From a virus: a DNA stretch of 64,000 bases. How positions within the stretch are numbered: the stretch's first letter is position 1; every line of letters begins with the position of its first letter. The notes beneath the pieces are model-generated. The model saw only the letters and a program-made list of their open reading frames with translations. It searched no databases and had not been told where the DNA came from. A program made the position numbers and the translations under genes. The DNA lies in the IMG/VR virus record IMGVR_UViG_3300027387_000003, positions 1 to 64,000 of that record, one strand, 5' to 3'. Below are positions 50,682 through 58,948 of this stretch, in pieces.

Positions 50682-52655
50682 ATGAACATTATTACGACTA
50701 AAGAACAGTTAGATGAGATGGTGGCTTACTATCTTAAGCAGGACGCGTATGCGTATGACTGCGAAACAGTAGGCCCACGCCGTGGAGTCACAGTAGTTAA
50801 TGAAGTGCTGTGGTTAAGCTTTGCTACACATGGTCGTGGAGATGTAATCCCAATGGGACATCCCAATGGTGAGTTTATTGAAACTATACGTCCGCTTACA
50901 GGACAAGGGCAAAAGCGCAAAGACAAAGGTTTAGAAGTACGAGAAGCGGATTACTCGGCTGACGATAAGAAAGCCACGCAGGTCTTTGGTCCAGCCCCAC
51001 AACAGCTATACCCAACAGAGGTATTTAAAGCTTTAGAGCCGTTGTTTTTTAACGAAGAGATTTTAACTATAGGTCACAACTTAGTCTTTGACCTTACATC
51101 TGTAGCAAAGTACTTAGGTGGTCGTATTCCATCAGGTCCTTATTTTGACACCATGGTTGGCTCGTTTATCTACGACAACCGCAATAAGAACAAGTGTGGT
51201 TTAGATGATTGCTTAGAGCGTGAGCTTGGGTACAAGATGACTAAGGGTGTTGGAGCACAGGTAGAGATACATGCTTTTGATATTGTTGCTAAGTACGCGT
51301 ATCTAGATGCTAAGTACACCTTTGCTCTATGGAAGGTAGTAAAAGAAAAGATTAATGCTGCAGATGTAGACAACATCATGAAGCTAGAGATGGACGTGCT
51401 AGAAGTCCTTTGCCATATGAAGTTGGCAGGAGCACCTATTGATGAGAACGCGCTAGGTGATTTACATCAGCAGTTAGAAAAAGACATTGAGGCAACAAGA
51501 GAGACCATCTACTCAGTAGCTGGTCGTGTGTTTAATCTTAACTCTAATCCAGAGAAGCAAGAGTTGCTGTACACATCTAAGGACATGGGCGGTCGCGGAT
51601 TAAAGCCTAAGGTTCTTACAGGCAAAGGTATTAAGAAGGACATGGAAGGTAGAGAGTTAGAAGTATCTGACTACTCTGTATCAGCAGAGGCGCTTGAGCC
51701 ATACCGTGAGAAGGACCCATTAGTAAAAGCATTGCTGGAGTACGCAGACCTTAACAAGTTGTTAAGCACCTACGTAATCCCATATCTAGGAGGCGAAGTT
51801 GTCAGAACCACAGGTGGAAAATCTAAGATTGAAGTCAAAGACAGTCTCCTCGTCAAAGGTCGTTTACACTGCGACTTCATCCAACATGGCGCAGAGACTG
51901 GTCGTTTCTCTAGCCGTAACCCAAACTTACAGAACGTACCAAATCCAGCCACAGCTCACGGAAAAGCTATTCGAAACCTCTTCTACGCTCCAGAAGGCTA
52001 CAAGTTAGTAGTTGCTGACTACTCACAGATTGAGCCACGAATCATTGCGTCGATGTCTCAGGACCCTATTATGTTAAAAAACTATAGAGAAGGTAGTGAT
52101 ATCTATACAACCGTTGGTGATGTAATGGGTGTTAATCGTCAGGGTGGTAAGACTTTGGTGCTTGCTATGGCGTATGGTGTAGGTCCAGACAAGATTGCTC
52201 GTTCTATTGGGTGTTCTATTACAGAGGCTAAGAACCTGCTCAGTGACTTTGCTGTTAAGTTTGCCAACATTAATCGGTACAGGGTTAAAGTTATTGGCGC
52301 TACTAAGGTCAAGAACTACGTCACCACTATCATGGGTCGTAAGCGCTACATCCCTGAGATTAACTCTAAGAACTTTGGGGAGAGGGGTAGCGCTGAGCGC
52401 CAGGCGTTTAATACACGCATCCAAGGCTCTGCTGCTGACATCATGAAGCTTGCTATGATTAGGGCACACCAGATGATTCCAAAAGAATCACACATCCTAT
52501 TGACAGTCCACGATGAATTGGTCACCATTACACCTGACCATCTAGTTGATGAAACAAAGGAAGCAATTAGAGAAGCGATGGAAGGAATCAATATGCTAGA
52601 CGTACCGTTGATTGCAGACGTTAAGGTCGTACAACGGTGGGGAGAAGCCAAGTGA
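50682..52655 (+). CDS. polA: family A DNA polymerase
   Basis: 657 aa, the phage replicative polymerase. The proofreading exonuclease has D26/E28 in 'YDCETV', D137 in 'GHNLVFDL' and D209 in 'YAYLDA', so it is probably active. Polymerase motif A 'DYSQIEPR' (446-453), motif B 'RQGGKTLVLAMAYG' (R486, K490, Y498, G499) and motif C 'HDE' (610-612) are all intact. At the position equivalent to E. coli Phe762 it has Leu494. No 5' nuclease domain. The end overlaps the next gene by four bases. Confidence 0.96.
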   Translation: MNIITTKEQLDEMVAYYLKQDAYAYDCETVGPRRGVTVVNEVLWLSFATHGRGDVIPMGHPNGEFIETIRPLTGQGQKRKDKGLEVREADYSADDKKATQVFGPAPQQLYPTEVFKALEPLFFNEEILTIGHNLVFDLTSVAKYLGGRIPSGPYFDTMVGSFIYDNRNKNKCGLDDCLERELGYKMTKGVGAQVEIHAFDIVAKYAYLDAKYTFALWKVVKEKINAADVDNIMKLEMDVLEVLCHMKLAGAPIDENALGDLHQQLEKDIEATRETIYSVAGRVFNLNSNPEKQELLYTSKDMGGRGLKPKVLTGKGIKKDMEGRELEVSDYSVSAEALEPYREKDPLVKALLEYADLNKLLSTYVIPYLGGEVVRTTGGKSKIEVKDSLLVKGRLHCDFIQHGAETGRFSSRNPNLQNVPNPATAHGKAIRNLFYAPEGYKLVVADYSQIEPRIIASMSQDPIMLKNYREGSDIYTTVGDVMGVNRQGGKTLVLAMAYGVGPDKIARSIGCSITEAKNLLSDFAVKFANINRYRVKVIGATKVKNYVTTIMGRKRYIPEINSKNFGERGSAERQAFNTRIQGSAADIMKLAMIRAHQMIPKESHILLTVHDELVTITPDHLVDETKEAIREAMEGINMLDVPLIADVKVVQRWGEAK

Positions 52656-53125
52656 GTTTCTTTGACCGCTTTAAAAAAAGAGAAGAAGACTTTCAGATAT
52701 TTACTAGGGACATTCCTCTTAGCACCATCCTTCGTTGGTATATCTATGACACAGAGTTAGGAGAACCTAACGAGGTTGTAGAAATCATGGGCCTTAATAG
52801 GGCTAGTGAAGAAGGTGACGAGAAAGAGCGTGAAGACTCTGATGAGCGTATGGATAACATCGCCTACTTACTTCCTTATTTAAATGCCATGGCTGACATT
52901 GCAGCAGACGTTATTACTGGTGTACAGGTAGATGAGATTACTAAAGACAACCCTAACAATGCCGACGAAATTGAGCGTGAATTAGACACTATGCGGGTGC
53001 TGTATAAAGTTGTCAGCTTATCCGCTATCATGGGAGCCTTCGCTTCGGCTATGGAAATAGGTTTAATTGAGCCAGGCGATATACAGAAGACCGAGTGGGA
53101 GAATCGAGTACTAGATGAGCAGTAA
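52652..53125 (+). CDS. hypothetical protein after DNA polymerase
   Basis: 157 aa from GTG 52652 (GTGA overlap with polA; GGGGAG site). N-terminal 'FFDRFKKREEDFQIFTRD' is basic/amphipathic, middle is acidic, C-terminal is a long helix ('DTMRVLYKVVSLSAIMGAFA'). No family is recognised. Position suggests a polymerase or recombination accessory factor. Confidence 0.6.
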   Translation: MSFFDRFKKREEDFQIFTRDIPLSTILRWYIYDTELGEPNEVVEIMGLNRASEEGDEKEREDSDERMDNIAYLLPYLNAMADIAADVITGVQVDEITKDNPNNADEIERELDTMRVLYKVVSLSAIMGAFASAMEIGLIEPGDIQKTEWENRVLDEQ

Positions 53126-53474
53126 TTGGTGGGCAAATAAGTTAGGCACACAAGCACCACAGCAAGCAGCCCCAACACCACAGTATGTAGCTCCACAGCC
53201 TGCTACATACATTCAGCCTTCACAGCCACAGTATCCGCCTACACAGCAAGCAACACCGCAAGCAGAGCGTTGCCCAGGGTGTGGCAGTGGTAACTATGGT
53301 GGCGCAACACCTGAATCACGTAAGCGATGCTACGATTGCGGATATCCAATTACTCAAAGTGGTTCGGGTATGGGTAAAGGTGTTGTAGGTAATCAAGGTG
53401 GAGGACCTACTCAAGCAGCAAAGCAAGTTTCATCTGGTGGATTTAACCCAACTACAATCATTGGACACATTTAA
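53115..53474 (+). CDS. Pro/Gln-rich protein with zinc ribbon
   Basis: 119 aa. First 55 residues are Pro/Gln/Ala-rich and disordered; then CPGC...CYDC (two Cys pairs) forms a zinc ribbon, followed by a Gly/Ser-rich tail. Overlaps both neighbours. Likely an adaptor in the recombination operon; not a known enzyme. Confidence 0.65.
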   Translation: MSSNWWANKLGTQAPQQAAPTPQYVAPQPATYIQPSQPQYPPTQQATPQAERCPGCGSGNYGGATPESRKRCYDCGYPITQSGSGMGKGVVGNQGGGPTQAAKQVSSGGFNPTTIIGHI

Positions 53475-54535
53475 TGAATGCCGAACTAACTAAACTAATA
53501 ACAAAGATTAATAAGAAGTACGGCTCTGACACCATCGTTATCGGTTCAGAGATTACCGAAGGCATTGGTCGTTTGACTACTGGCTCAGTGTCATTAGATG
53601 TAGCCCTAGGTGGTGGGTGGCCTACCAATCAGTGGCATGAGATTATCGGTGAAGCGAGCAACGGCAAGACCGCTATTGCATTGAAGACTATTGCTGCTAA
53701 TCAAAAGAAGGACCCTAACTTTACTGCGGTATGGATTGCAGCAGAGCAGTGGGTTCCAGAGTATGCAGAGCTTTGCGGTGTAGATGTATCCCGTCTATAT
53801 GTAGTTTCTACTAACATCATGGAGGAAGCTTATGAAACAGTCATCGAGATTACTGGGTCTAAAGCGGTCGATTGTATTGTTATTGATTCGCTACCTGCCT
53901 TGGTCCCTTCAGCAGAAGACGATAAGGAGATGGAGGAATCTACTGTAGGACGCTCAGCGCTTCTTACTAACAAGTTCTTCCGCAAGGTAGGTAAGGCATC
54001 TAAGCGCTCCCTCATTGAGGCTGAGCGCCCGTTCATTGGCATCCTAATCAACCAGTGGCGTTCAAAGATTGGTGTTATGTATGGCGACCCTCGCACTACC
54101 CCAGGTGGCCTAGGCAAGGACTACGCTTTCTTTACTCGCATGGAAGTACGTCGTGATGAGTGGATTGAGGTTGGTACTGGGCAGGATAAGCGCCGTGTAG
54201 GACAGAGTATTAAGGCTAGAGTTATCAAGAACAAGTCAGCCCCACCATCACAGGTTGCTGTCTTTGATTTCTACTTTGCAGACGGTGGAGAAATCCCTGC
54301 TGGAGAGATTGACTTTGGTAAAGAGATTATGGCTATGGGTATCCTTAACAAGGTTATTACCAGAGCAGGTGCTTACTACCGCTACGACTTCCAAGGCGAG
54401 ACTCGACAGTGGATGGGACAGGATGCTATGCTTGCCTCCATACGGGAAGAGTTAGACCTTAAAGAAACTTTAGAACGCGACGTGCTGGACTCTATTAAAG
54501 CAGGGTCTAAGTTTGTAGCATCCGATGAGGACTAA
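53474..54535 (+). CDS. recA: RecA-like recombinase
   Basis: 353 aa. Walker A 'GEASNGKT' (59-66), Walker B 'DCIVIDS' (133-139) and a 'PGGLGKDYAFFTRMEV' loop region with 'KNKSAPP' as in RecA ('KNKIAAPF'). The C-terminus is acidic. It should form filaments on ssDNA for strand exchange. Start overlaps the stop of the previous gene (TAATG), and its end overlaps the nuclease gene by 11 bases. Confidence 0.88.
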   Translation: MNAELTKLITKINKKYGSDTIVIGSEITEGIGRLTTGSVSLDVALGGGWPTNQWHEIIGEASNGKTAIALKTIAANQKKDPNFTAVWIAAEQWVPEYAELCGVDVSRLYVVSTNIMEEAYETVIEITGSKAVDCIVIDSLPALVPSAEDDKEMEESTVGRSALLTNKFFRKVGKASKRSLIEAERPFIGILINQWRSKIGVMYGDPRTTPGGLGKDYAFFTRMEVRRDEWIEVGTGQDKRRVGQSIKARVIKNKSAPPSQVAVFDFYFADGGEIPAGEIDFGKEIMAMGILNKVITRAGAYYRYDFQGETRQWMGQDAMLASIREELDLKETLERDVLDSIKAGSKFVASDED

Positions 54536-54866
54536 AGGACAGAAAGAGTCTAAGAAGCACGAGGACCGACTTGCAAAGGCAATTGGTGGACAGCGTTCAG
54601 CTGGAAGCGGTGCCTTTTGGAGTCGTAAAGGCGATGTTCGGTCTGACGATTTGCTCGTAGAGCATAAGTGGACTGGCAAAACCTCCGTAACCATTAAGGC
54701 TGCGGTTCTAAAAAAGATTGTCAACGAAGCAATCGTTGAGAGTCGGATGCCTGTCCTCGGCTTTCACCTTGATGGTGAGAACTACGTAATGTTAACCGAA
54801 GACGATTTCCTGGAGCTGCGCCACTACCTCCAGGAGTGTAATTGTACGAAGACATCGGGCACGTAG
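54525..54866 (+). CDS. PD-(D/E)XK nuclease, Holliday junction resolvase-like
   Basis: 113 aa. 'HEDRLAKAI' (E13), 'GDVRSDD' (D37) and 'VEHKW' (E46-x-K48) form the PD-(D/E)XK active site in the order typical of small phage resolvase-type nucleases. 'GGQRSAGSGAFWSRKG' is a conserved-looking substrate region. Lying just after recA, it probably cuts branched DNA. Overlaps the WhiB gene by 25 bases. Confidence 0.78.
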   Translation: MRTKGQKESKKHEDRLAKAIGGQRSAGSGAFWSRKGDVRSDDLLVEHKWTGKTSVTIKAAVLKKIVNEAIVESRMPVLGFHLDGENYVMLTEDDFLELRHYLQECNCTKTSGT

Positions 54867-55159
54867 AAGGATGGCGTCATAACGCTAAGTGCCGTGGCAT
54901 GGATACCGAGCTTTGGTTTCCACCAAGAGACAAAGCAAAATATAAAAAGATAGCAACCATTTCTAAAGCTACGTGCTATGGAAAAGATGGGTTGCCAGAG
55001 TGCCCTGTTCGTAAGCAGTGTCTTTTGTACGCAGATAGCATGGATGAGCAGCATGGTATCTGGGGTGGAATGTCACACCGTGAACGCAACGCATTAAAGC
55101 GCAAAGCAAATAAAGAAGGAAAAACATTTAAAGAATGGGTATCAGAGGAGAAGTTGTGA
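54842..55159 (+). CDS. WhiB-family transcription factor with altered cysteine spacing
   Basis: 105 aa from TTG 54842 (AGGAG site). 'CRGMDTELWFPP' (from Cys17), 'CPVRKQCLLYA' (C54, C60), 'GIWGG' and the following Arg-rich helix are diagnostic of WhiB iron-sulphur regulators, found in actinobacteria and their phages. The second Cys is at 45, eight residues before C54, whereas the family norm is C-x2-C-x5-C. All four cluster ligands are still present. Likely alters host or phage transcription; supports an actinobacterial host. Confidence 0.9.
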   Translation: MYEDIGHVEGWRHNAKCRGMDTELWFPPRDKAKYKKIATISKATCYGKDGLPECPVRKQCLLYADSMDEQHGIWGGMSHRERNALKRKANKEGKTFKEWVSEEKL

Positions 55160-55171
55160 TAGGTTGTTGCA

Positions 55172-56029
55172 ATGAAAGCAAACAAGCCCCAGCAAATTAC
55201 TGGCTCCCTGAAAGCATTCGTCGACGTGGCTAAAAAGAACAGCAGAGTAATAGGTTCTGTAGAGCGTCATCTAATCTCTAAGCCCCGTGATATGAGCCGT
55301 AGAACAGACGTTCTACACCCCTCCGATATGGTCAGTGATGAGTGGTGCTACCGTGCTTCTTACTTCCATTTAAAGGGTCATGCACCAATAAGCAACCGTG
55401 TTATGAGGTTACAGACACACTCCGTGTTTGCTGAAGGGCATGCTATCCATGCTAAGTGGCAGAAGTGGTTTCAGGAAATGGGAACCCTATATGGCAAGTG
55501 GTATTGCATTGAGTGTGAAGAAGAATTCTGGGGCGGGTCTGATTGTCATGATGGTCCGTTGGAGTATCGTGAAGTTCCATTGTTTTATGAGCCACTACGC
55601 ATTTCAGGACACTCAGATGGTTGGCTAGTTAATCTAGGTAATCCACTTATGTTAGAGATTAAGTCTATTGGTGCTGGCACTATTCGCTGGGAAGCACCAC
55701 AGTTAATGGCTCAGCATGGCGGAGACATGACTAAGGTATGGCCTGATATTAAAGCGCCATTTGAAAAGCACGTTAATCAAGTACAGATTTATATGAAGTT
55801 GGCAGAGCTAATTGGGTATCCAGATGTACCACAGGAAGCTGTGCTTATTTATGAAAACAAAGCAGACCAATCAGCTAAAGAATTTGTAGTACCTAAGTCT
55901 GATTTTGCTATTGCGCCACTGTTCGAGGCTGCTGCTATGATTGTAGAAGCAGTTAAAAATGACACGCCACCAACATGTAATATTGATGCCTGGGGACAGT
56001 GTTCAAGATGCGGAGGATACAATGACTGA
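55172..56029 (+). CDS. Cas4/RecB-like PD-(D/E)XK exonuclease with Fe-S cysteines
   Basis: 285 aa. C59 plus C269/C277/C280 match the four-Cys pattern that holds an iron-sulphur cluster in Cas4/AddB nucleases. Active site: 'GHAIH' (89-93), 'GHSDG' (D149) and 'LEIKS' (E162, K164). Another Cys set at C112, C115, C125 and H126 could bind zinc. Likely resects DNA ends to feed the RecA-like recombinase. There are no CRISPR genes nearby. Confidence 0.78.
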   Translation: MKANKPQQITGSLKAFVDVAKKNSRVIGSVERHLISKPRDMSRRTDVLHPSDMVSDEWCYRASYFHLKGHAPISNRVMRLQTHSVFAEGHAIHAKWQKWFQEMGTLYGKWYCIECEEEFWGGSDCHDGPLEYREVPLFYEPLRISGHSDGWLVNLGNPLMLEIKSIGAGTIRWEAPQLMAQHGGDMTKVWPDIKAPFEKHVNQVQIYMKLAELIGYPDVPQEAVLIYENKADQSAKEFVVPKSDFAIAPLFEAAAMIVEAVKNDTPPTCNIDAWGQCSRCGGYND

Positions 56030-56516
56030 TTTAGTAGCAACAGGTATTAGCGAAGAAGTGCTAAAGGTATTGGAAAACCAAGGTCTTCCTATCAAGCGCT
56101 CTATGAAGCTGGAGCTTCCTGATTTTCCAGAAGACATCACAGCTATTGATGAACAGCAGCTAATGATTATGGCTAGCAAGTACATGGAGAACCTAAACTT
56201 CATTCGTACACAGGTAGCCTGCGCTACCCTCGCAGAGGCTGAAGCTGACAGTGCATATGACATGACTGTAGCCAAAGGTTTACTAGGTAAGACAACGGGC
56301 AAGAGCACAGAGAAGTCTGTGATGCTCAAGGCAGCCGTTGTAACAGAGCCTGAGGTAGTTGAACTAGCCAAGGCTAAGGACTTTGCCTACGCCTATCGTA
56401 AGCTGTTAGAGACCCACCTAGAGAACTTAGAGCGCTACTACTCCCTCACTAGCCGTGAGTTGACACGTCGTACCTCAAACGCTCGCAGTGGTTCGTTTAA
56501 CAGATATGTCCCTTAA
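56022..56516 (+). CDS. hypothetical helical protein in recombination operon
   Basis: 164 aa from ATG 56022 (GGAGGA site). Mostly helical; 'MLKAAVVTEPEVVELAKAKD' and a C-terminal Arg-rich end. Overlaps the preceding nuclease (8 bases) and the RuvC gene. Tight coupling to Cas4-like and RuvC genes implies a shared recombination role, but no domain is recognised. Confidence 0.6.
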   Translation: MTDLVATGISEEVLKVLENQGLPIKRSMKLELPDFPEDITAIDEQQLMIMASKYMENLNFIRTQVACATLAEAEADSAYDMTVAKGLLGKTTGKSTEKSVMLKAAVVTEPEVVELAKAKDFAYAYRKLLETHLENLERYYSLTSRELTRRTSNARSGSFNRYVP

Positions 56517-57051
56517 AAAAACTGAAGGAGGCCTCGACCTCACTGACAGTAGCCCAGTTTATTTAGGTATAGACCAATCCTTTACAGGGTTTGCTATGTG
56601 TGCGTATAAAGACGATAAGTACTACGCAGAGGTTTATAAATCCAATAATAAAGGTATGCCACGTATGTTAGATATACGTGCTTTTATACGTGACTGGTTA
56701 TCTAGGGTAGAGATTATCGATGTAGCCATGGAAGGCTACGCGATGGGGGCTAAAGGCAAGGTATTCCATCTAGGTGAGCTTGGTGGCCTAGTTAAGATGG
56801 AGTTGGCAGATATTGACAAGTACCCATTGATAATTCCACCAACTACGCTAAAGAAATATGTAACAGGTGCAGGCACGGGACAGAAGAACCAGATGATTTT
56901 GCATACCTACAAAAAGTGGGGGCCAACATTTACTGACGATAACGCCTGTGATGCATATGGACTTGCAAGGCTATGCTCAGGGGATGGTACGCTTGCATAT
57001 GAAAAGGCTATTTACCAACAGGTACAAAGTCCAGACTATAGGGAGATTTAA
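56506..57051 (+). CDS. RuvC-like Holliday junction resolvase
   Basis: 181 aa from ATG 56506; a GTG at 56488 is an equally good or better start, and neither has a clear ribosome site. RNase H-like fold: D23 in 'GIDQSFTGFA', E76 in 'VAMEGYAMG', and D144/D145/D149 in 'FTDDNACDAYGLA'. These are the catalytic acidic residues of RuvC. It would resolve four-way junctions before packaging. Second resolvase-like enzyme of the window. Confidence 0.85.
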   Translation: MSLKKTEGGLDLTDSSPVYLGIDQSFTGFAMCAYKDDKYYAEVYKSNNKGMPRMLDIRAFIRDWLSRVEIIDVAMEGYAMGAKGKVFHLGELGGLVKMELADIDKYPLIIPPTTLKKYVTGAGTGQKNQMILHTYKKWGPTFTDDNACDAYGLARLCSGDGTLAYEKAIYQQVQSPDYREI

Positions 57052-57222
57052 ATGCCTATGTACGATTTTTCATGTATGAAGTGTGACCGCACTGTAGAGA
57101 TGCACTTTGCATTTGACTCTGTGCAACGCCCTACATGTGAAGGGTGCGGAGAATTTATGGTAAAAAACTACACACCACCTGCTGTTCAATTTAAAGGCGG
57201 AGGCTGGGGAGGTCAAGGATGA
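57052..57222 (+). CDS. FmdB-like zinc ribbon protein
   Basis: 56 aa. 'MPMYDFSCMKCDRTVE' and 'RPTCEGCG' form the two CxxC pairs of the FmdB/CxxC-CxxC regulatory family, followed by a Gly-rich tail ('KGGGWGGQG'). These short proteins are common in actinobacteria and their phages; the role is unknown, perhaps transcription regulation. Overlaps the next gene (ATGA). Confidence 0.78.
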   Translation: MPMYDFSCMKCDRTVEMHFAFDSVQRPTCEGCGEFMVKNYTPPAVQFKGGGWGGQG

Positions 57223-57449
57223 GTAAGACACAGGAAAAACGCGCTCGCCGTGCTGCAGAACGCGACGCTTTTATTAAAGAGCGTCGCCAAGTACAACTAG
57301 CAGTATTTGAATCTAACTTCAATGTAGGGCTTGAGTTCTTTGAGGCCAATAAAGATAAGATGAGCCCAGAAGAGATTGCACAGGTAGAAGAAGAGATTGA
57401 GAAGAATCGTAAGCTCATTGAAGAGTGGAAGGAGAAGTGGGATGCGTGA
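57219..57449 (+). CDS. small charged coiled-coil protein
   Basis: 76 aa, almost all helix with Glu/Lys/Arg (e.g. 'RARRAAERDAFIKERRQVQL' and 'AQVEEEIEKNRKLIEEWKEK'). No known family. ATGA overlap with the FmdB-like gene and an 8-base overlap with the next. Confidence 0.6.
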   Translation: MSKTQEKRARRAAERDAFIKERRQVQLAVFESNFNVGLEFFEANKDKMSPEEIAQVEEEIEKNRKLIEEWKEKWDA

Positions 57450-57609
57450 ATACCCAGGAATGAAAGATATGGGACTTGAGTTACCAATCCTAGTAGCTGA
57501 TGATGACTTTATTGAGCACCTTCACGAAGTAGGTTTTGAAGGAACTATTGATATTAATGACCTAATCTTTGAGTGGATTGATTGGGAATCCGATAATGTC
57601 GAAGCATAA
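57442..57609 (+). CDS. small acidic hypothetical protein
   Basis: 55 aa starting at ATG 57442 (GGAGAAGTGGG upstream). Acidic throughout ('VADDDFIEHLHEVGFEG', 'IFEWIDWESDNVEA'). No hydrophobic segment. Part of a run of overlapping tiny genes. Confidence 0.55.
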   Translation: MREYPGMKDMGLELPILVADDDFIEHLHEVGFEGTIDINDLIFEWIDWESDNVEA

Positions 57610-57820
57610 AGATAAAGAACTACGAGAAGACGGCTGGATGACCGTTGATGAATTTATGGCTCAATTAACCCCAGGACTTACAGAGTACCTGCGGGAAAAC
57701 TGGGGTCTTAGAGATAACGAGGCTTTGCACCACCCTACAGACCTGTTTACCAATGCTTCTGTATATATGGATATTGCATACCGTATATCTAACGACTTTA
57801 TTAATTGCAAACATGGCTAG
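57596..57820 (+). CDS. small hypothetical protein
   Basis: 74 aa from ATG 57596. Contains 'DGWMTVDEFMAQLTPGLTEY' helices and a central 'GLRDNEALHHPTDLF'. Overlaps the acidic protein (14 bases) and the next gene (8 bases). No family recognised. Confidence 0.55.
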   Translation: MSKHKDKELREDGWMTVDEFMAQLTPGLTEYLRENWGLRDNEALHHPTDLFTNASVYMDIAYRISNDFINCKHG

Positions 57821-58034
57821 GAATATTAGAGAGCTAAAGCCCGATTTTACAGGGACTATGGCCTATGAGCACGTGGTTTGCCATGAGTGCCCTAACTGTG
57901 ACTCCAGCCTATGGAACATCAAGGCTAGCTTCCAGGACTACGAAATATCCCAATACCTGTTGGATATGGAATGCTCAATTTGTGGCAGTTATGCCAAGGC
58001 ACCCACACCTTTAGACAGACCTAATTTAATATAG
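57813..58034 (+). CDS. small zinc-ribbon protein
   Basis: 73 aa from ATG 57813. CHECPNC and CSIC (two Cys pairs with about 30 residues between) form a probable zinc ribbon. Last of the overlapping small genes before a 50-base gap preceding the SpoVS gene. Confidence 0.65.
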   Translation: MARNIRELKPDFTGTMAYEHVVCHECPNCDSSLWNIKASFQDYEISQYLLDMECSICGSYAKAPTPLDRPNLI

Positions 58035-58084
58035 CCTTCATAATTGTACCTACGGGGCTCCACTATACGTAAACCGAGGTACAC

Positions 58085-58369
58085 ATGACCGAGCAACAAC
58101 CACAAGAAGAACACATCCTGCGTGTAAGCGCGGGCAGTAATCCCCAGGCCGTGGCATCTGCCATCGCCCATAGCATCTACGAAACTCGCACTTGTAAAAT
58201 CCGTGCAGTTGGAGCAGGTGCTATCAATCAAGCAGTAAAGGCTATCGCTATCGCACGTGGCTACACAGCCCCACGCGGTTTAGACCTAACTTGCATCCCA
58301 GGTTTTACCAGTATTGAAAGCCATGACGGGCAGATTTCTGCCATTATTTTTGATGTCAAGGCGACTTAA
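58085..58369 (+). CDS. spoVS: SpoVS-like protein
   Basis: 94 aa. 'LRVSAGSNPQAVASAIAHSI' and 'IRAVGAGAINQAVKAIAIAR' then 'RGLDLTCIPGFTSIE' match SpoVS along its whole length, a small Alba-like fold in Bacillus that affects sporulation and cell division; some Alba-like proteins bind nucleic acids. In a phage it may modulate host division or bind nucleic acid. No sporulation context here. GAGGTACAC upstream of ATG. Confidence 0.88.
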   Translation: MTEQQPQEEHILRVSAGSNPQAVASAIAHSIYETRTCKIRAVGAGAINQAVKAIAIARGYTAPRGLDLTCIPGFTSIESHDGQISAIIFDVKAT

Positions 58370-58430
58370 GACTGTATTTCCCCATTTAATAGCCTACTCT
58401 GTTAGGTAATCCTAGGCCAAAGGAAAACAA

Positions 58431-58763
58431 ATGACAAAAGATTCAACAAAGAACTCAGCACCGATTGCTCCGACATCTGCGGAACCATCAAACGCTGCAG
58501 GTTCAAAGCCACAAGTTGCTAAGCCTGTAAAGGGAACACTTGTGAAGAAGACTGGTAATGCTAAGGGTGGAACAGACCCATACACACAGGCAAAGCCGTC
58601 ACGTACTAAGATTACTGCTACAGGTGGAGCACGATACGGTATCCGTGTTAAGTTCCAAAAGTCCACAGCTCCAGAAGCTAGCTCTACACAGAGCAATGGA
58701 CGTATCCTTTCTTCAGCGGTAAAACGCTCAGCGCCTAACTTCAAAGATGGAATGGCTGGGTAG
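58431..58763 (+). CDS. hypothetical disordered protein
   Basis: 110 aa, rich in Ser/Thr/Pro/Ala/Lys, no clear core except 'ATGGARYGIRVKFQKS', which may be a short strand pair. AAAGGAAA ribosome site and terminator downstream suggest that it is expressed. No family recognised; possibly virion-internal or a host interaction protein. Confidence 0.55.
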   Translation: MTKDSTKNSAPIAPTSAEPSNAAGSKPQVAKPVKGTLVKKTGNAKGGTDPYTQAKPSRTKITATGGARYGIRVKFQKSTAPEASSTQSNGRILSSAVKRSAPNFKDGMAG

Positions 58764-58780
58764 TTACAACTAAATAGCGC

Positions 58781-58806
58781 AAAGGCCCCTGTAACTAGGG
58801 GCCTTT
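58781..58806 (+). terminator. hairpin terminator
   Basis: AAAGGCCCC (58781-58789) pairs with GGGGCCTTT (58798-58806). Symmetrical A/T ends make it usable in both directions; TTTGGCATTTCATTT follows. Confidence 0.82.
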
Positions 58807-58859
58807 GGCATTTCATTTGCAAGTAAATGTACCTTTTCTTGCATATAAAAGAATTAAGG

Positions 58860-58943
58860 GAATATATTCTAAATTAGATTGTTGTATACTATTGCTGACC
58901 GCTCACTAGGAGGGTCACAAAAAGTTATATCGTCTAAGGAGAT
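58860..58943 (+). promoter_or_regulatory. Hsp20 promoter and leader region
   Basis: Downstream of a terminator, so a promoter must lie here. It contains the palindrome GAATATATTC (58860-58869), a TATACT -10-like hexamer (58885-58890) without clear -35, and a weak hairpin TATATC (58926-58931)/GATATA (58941-58946) with the ribosome-site bases in its loop. Confidence 0.4.
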
Positions 58944-58948
58944 ATATT

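Noticed and set aside
55172-56029. Cas4-like nuclease as evidence of a phage CRISPR system
   Set aside because: No repeats or other cas genes in the window; Cas4-like recombination nucleases are common in phages.
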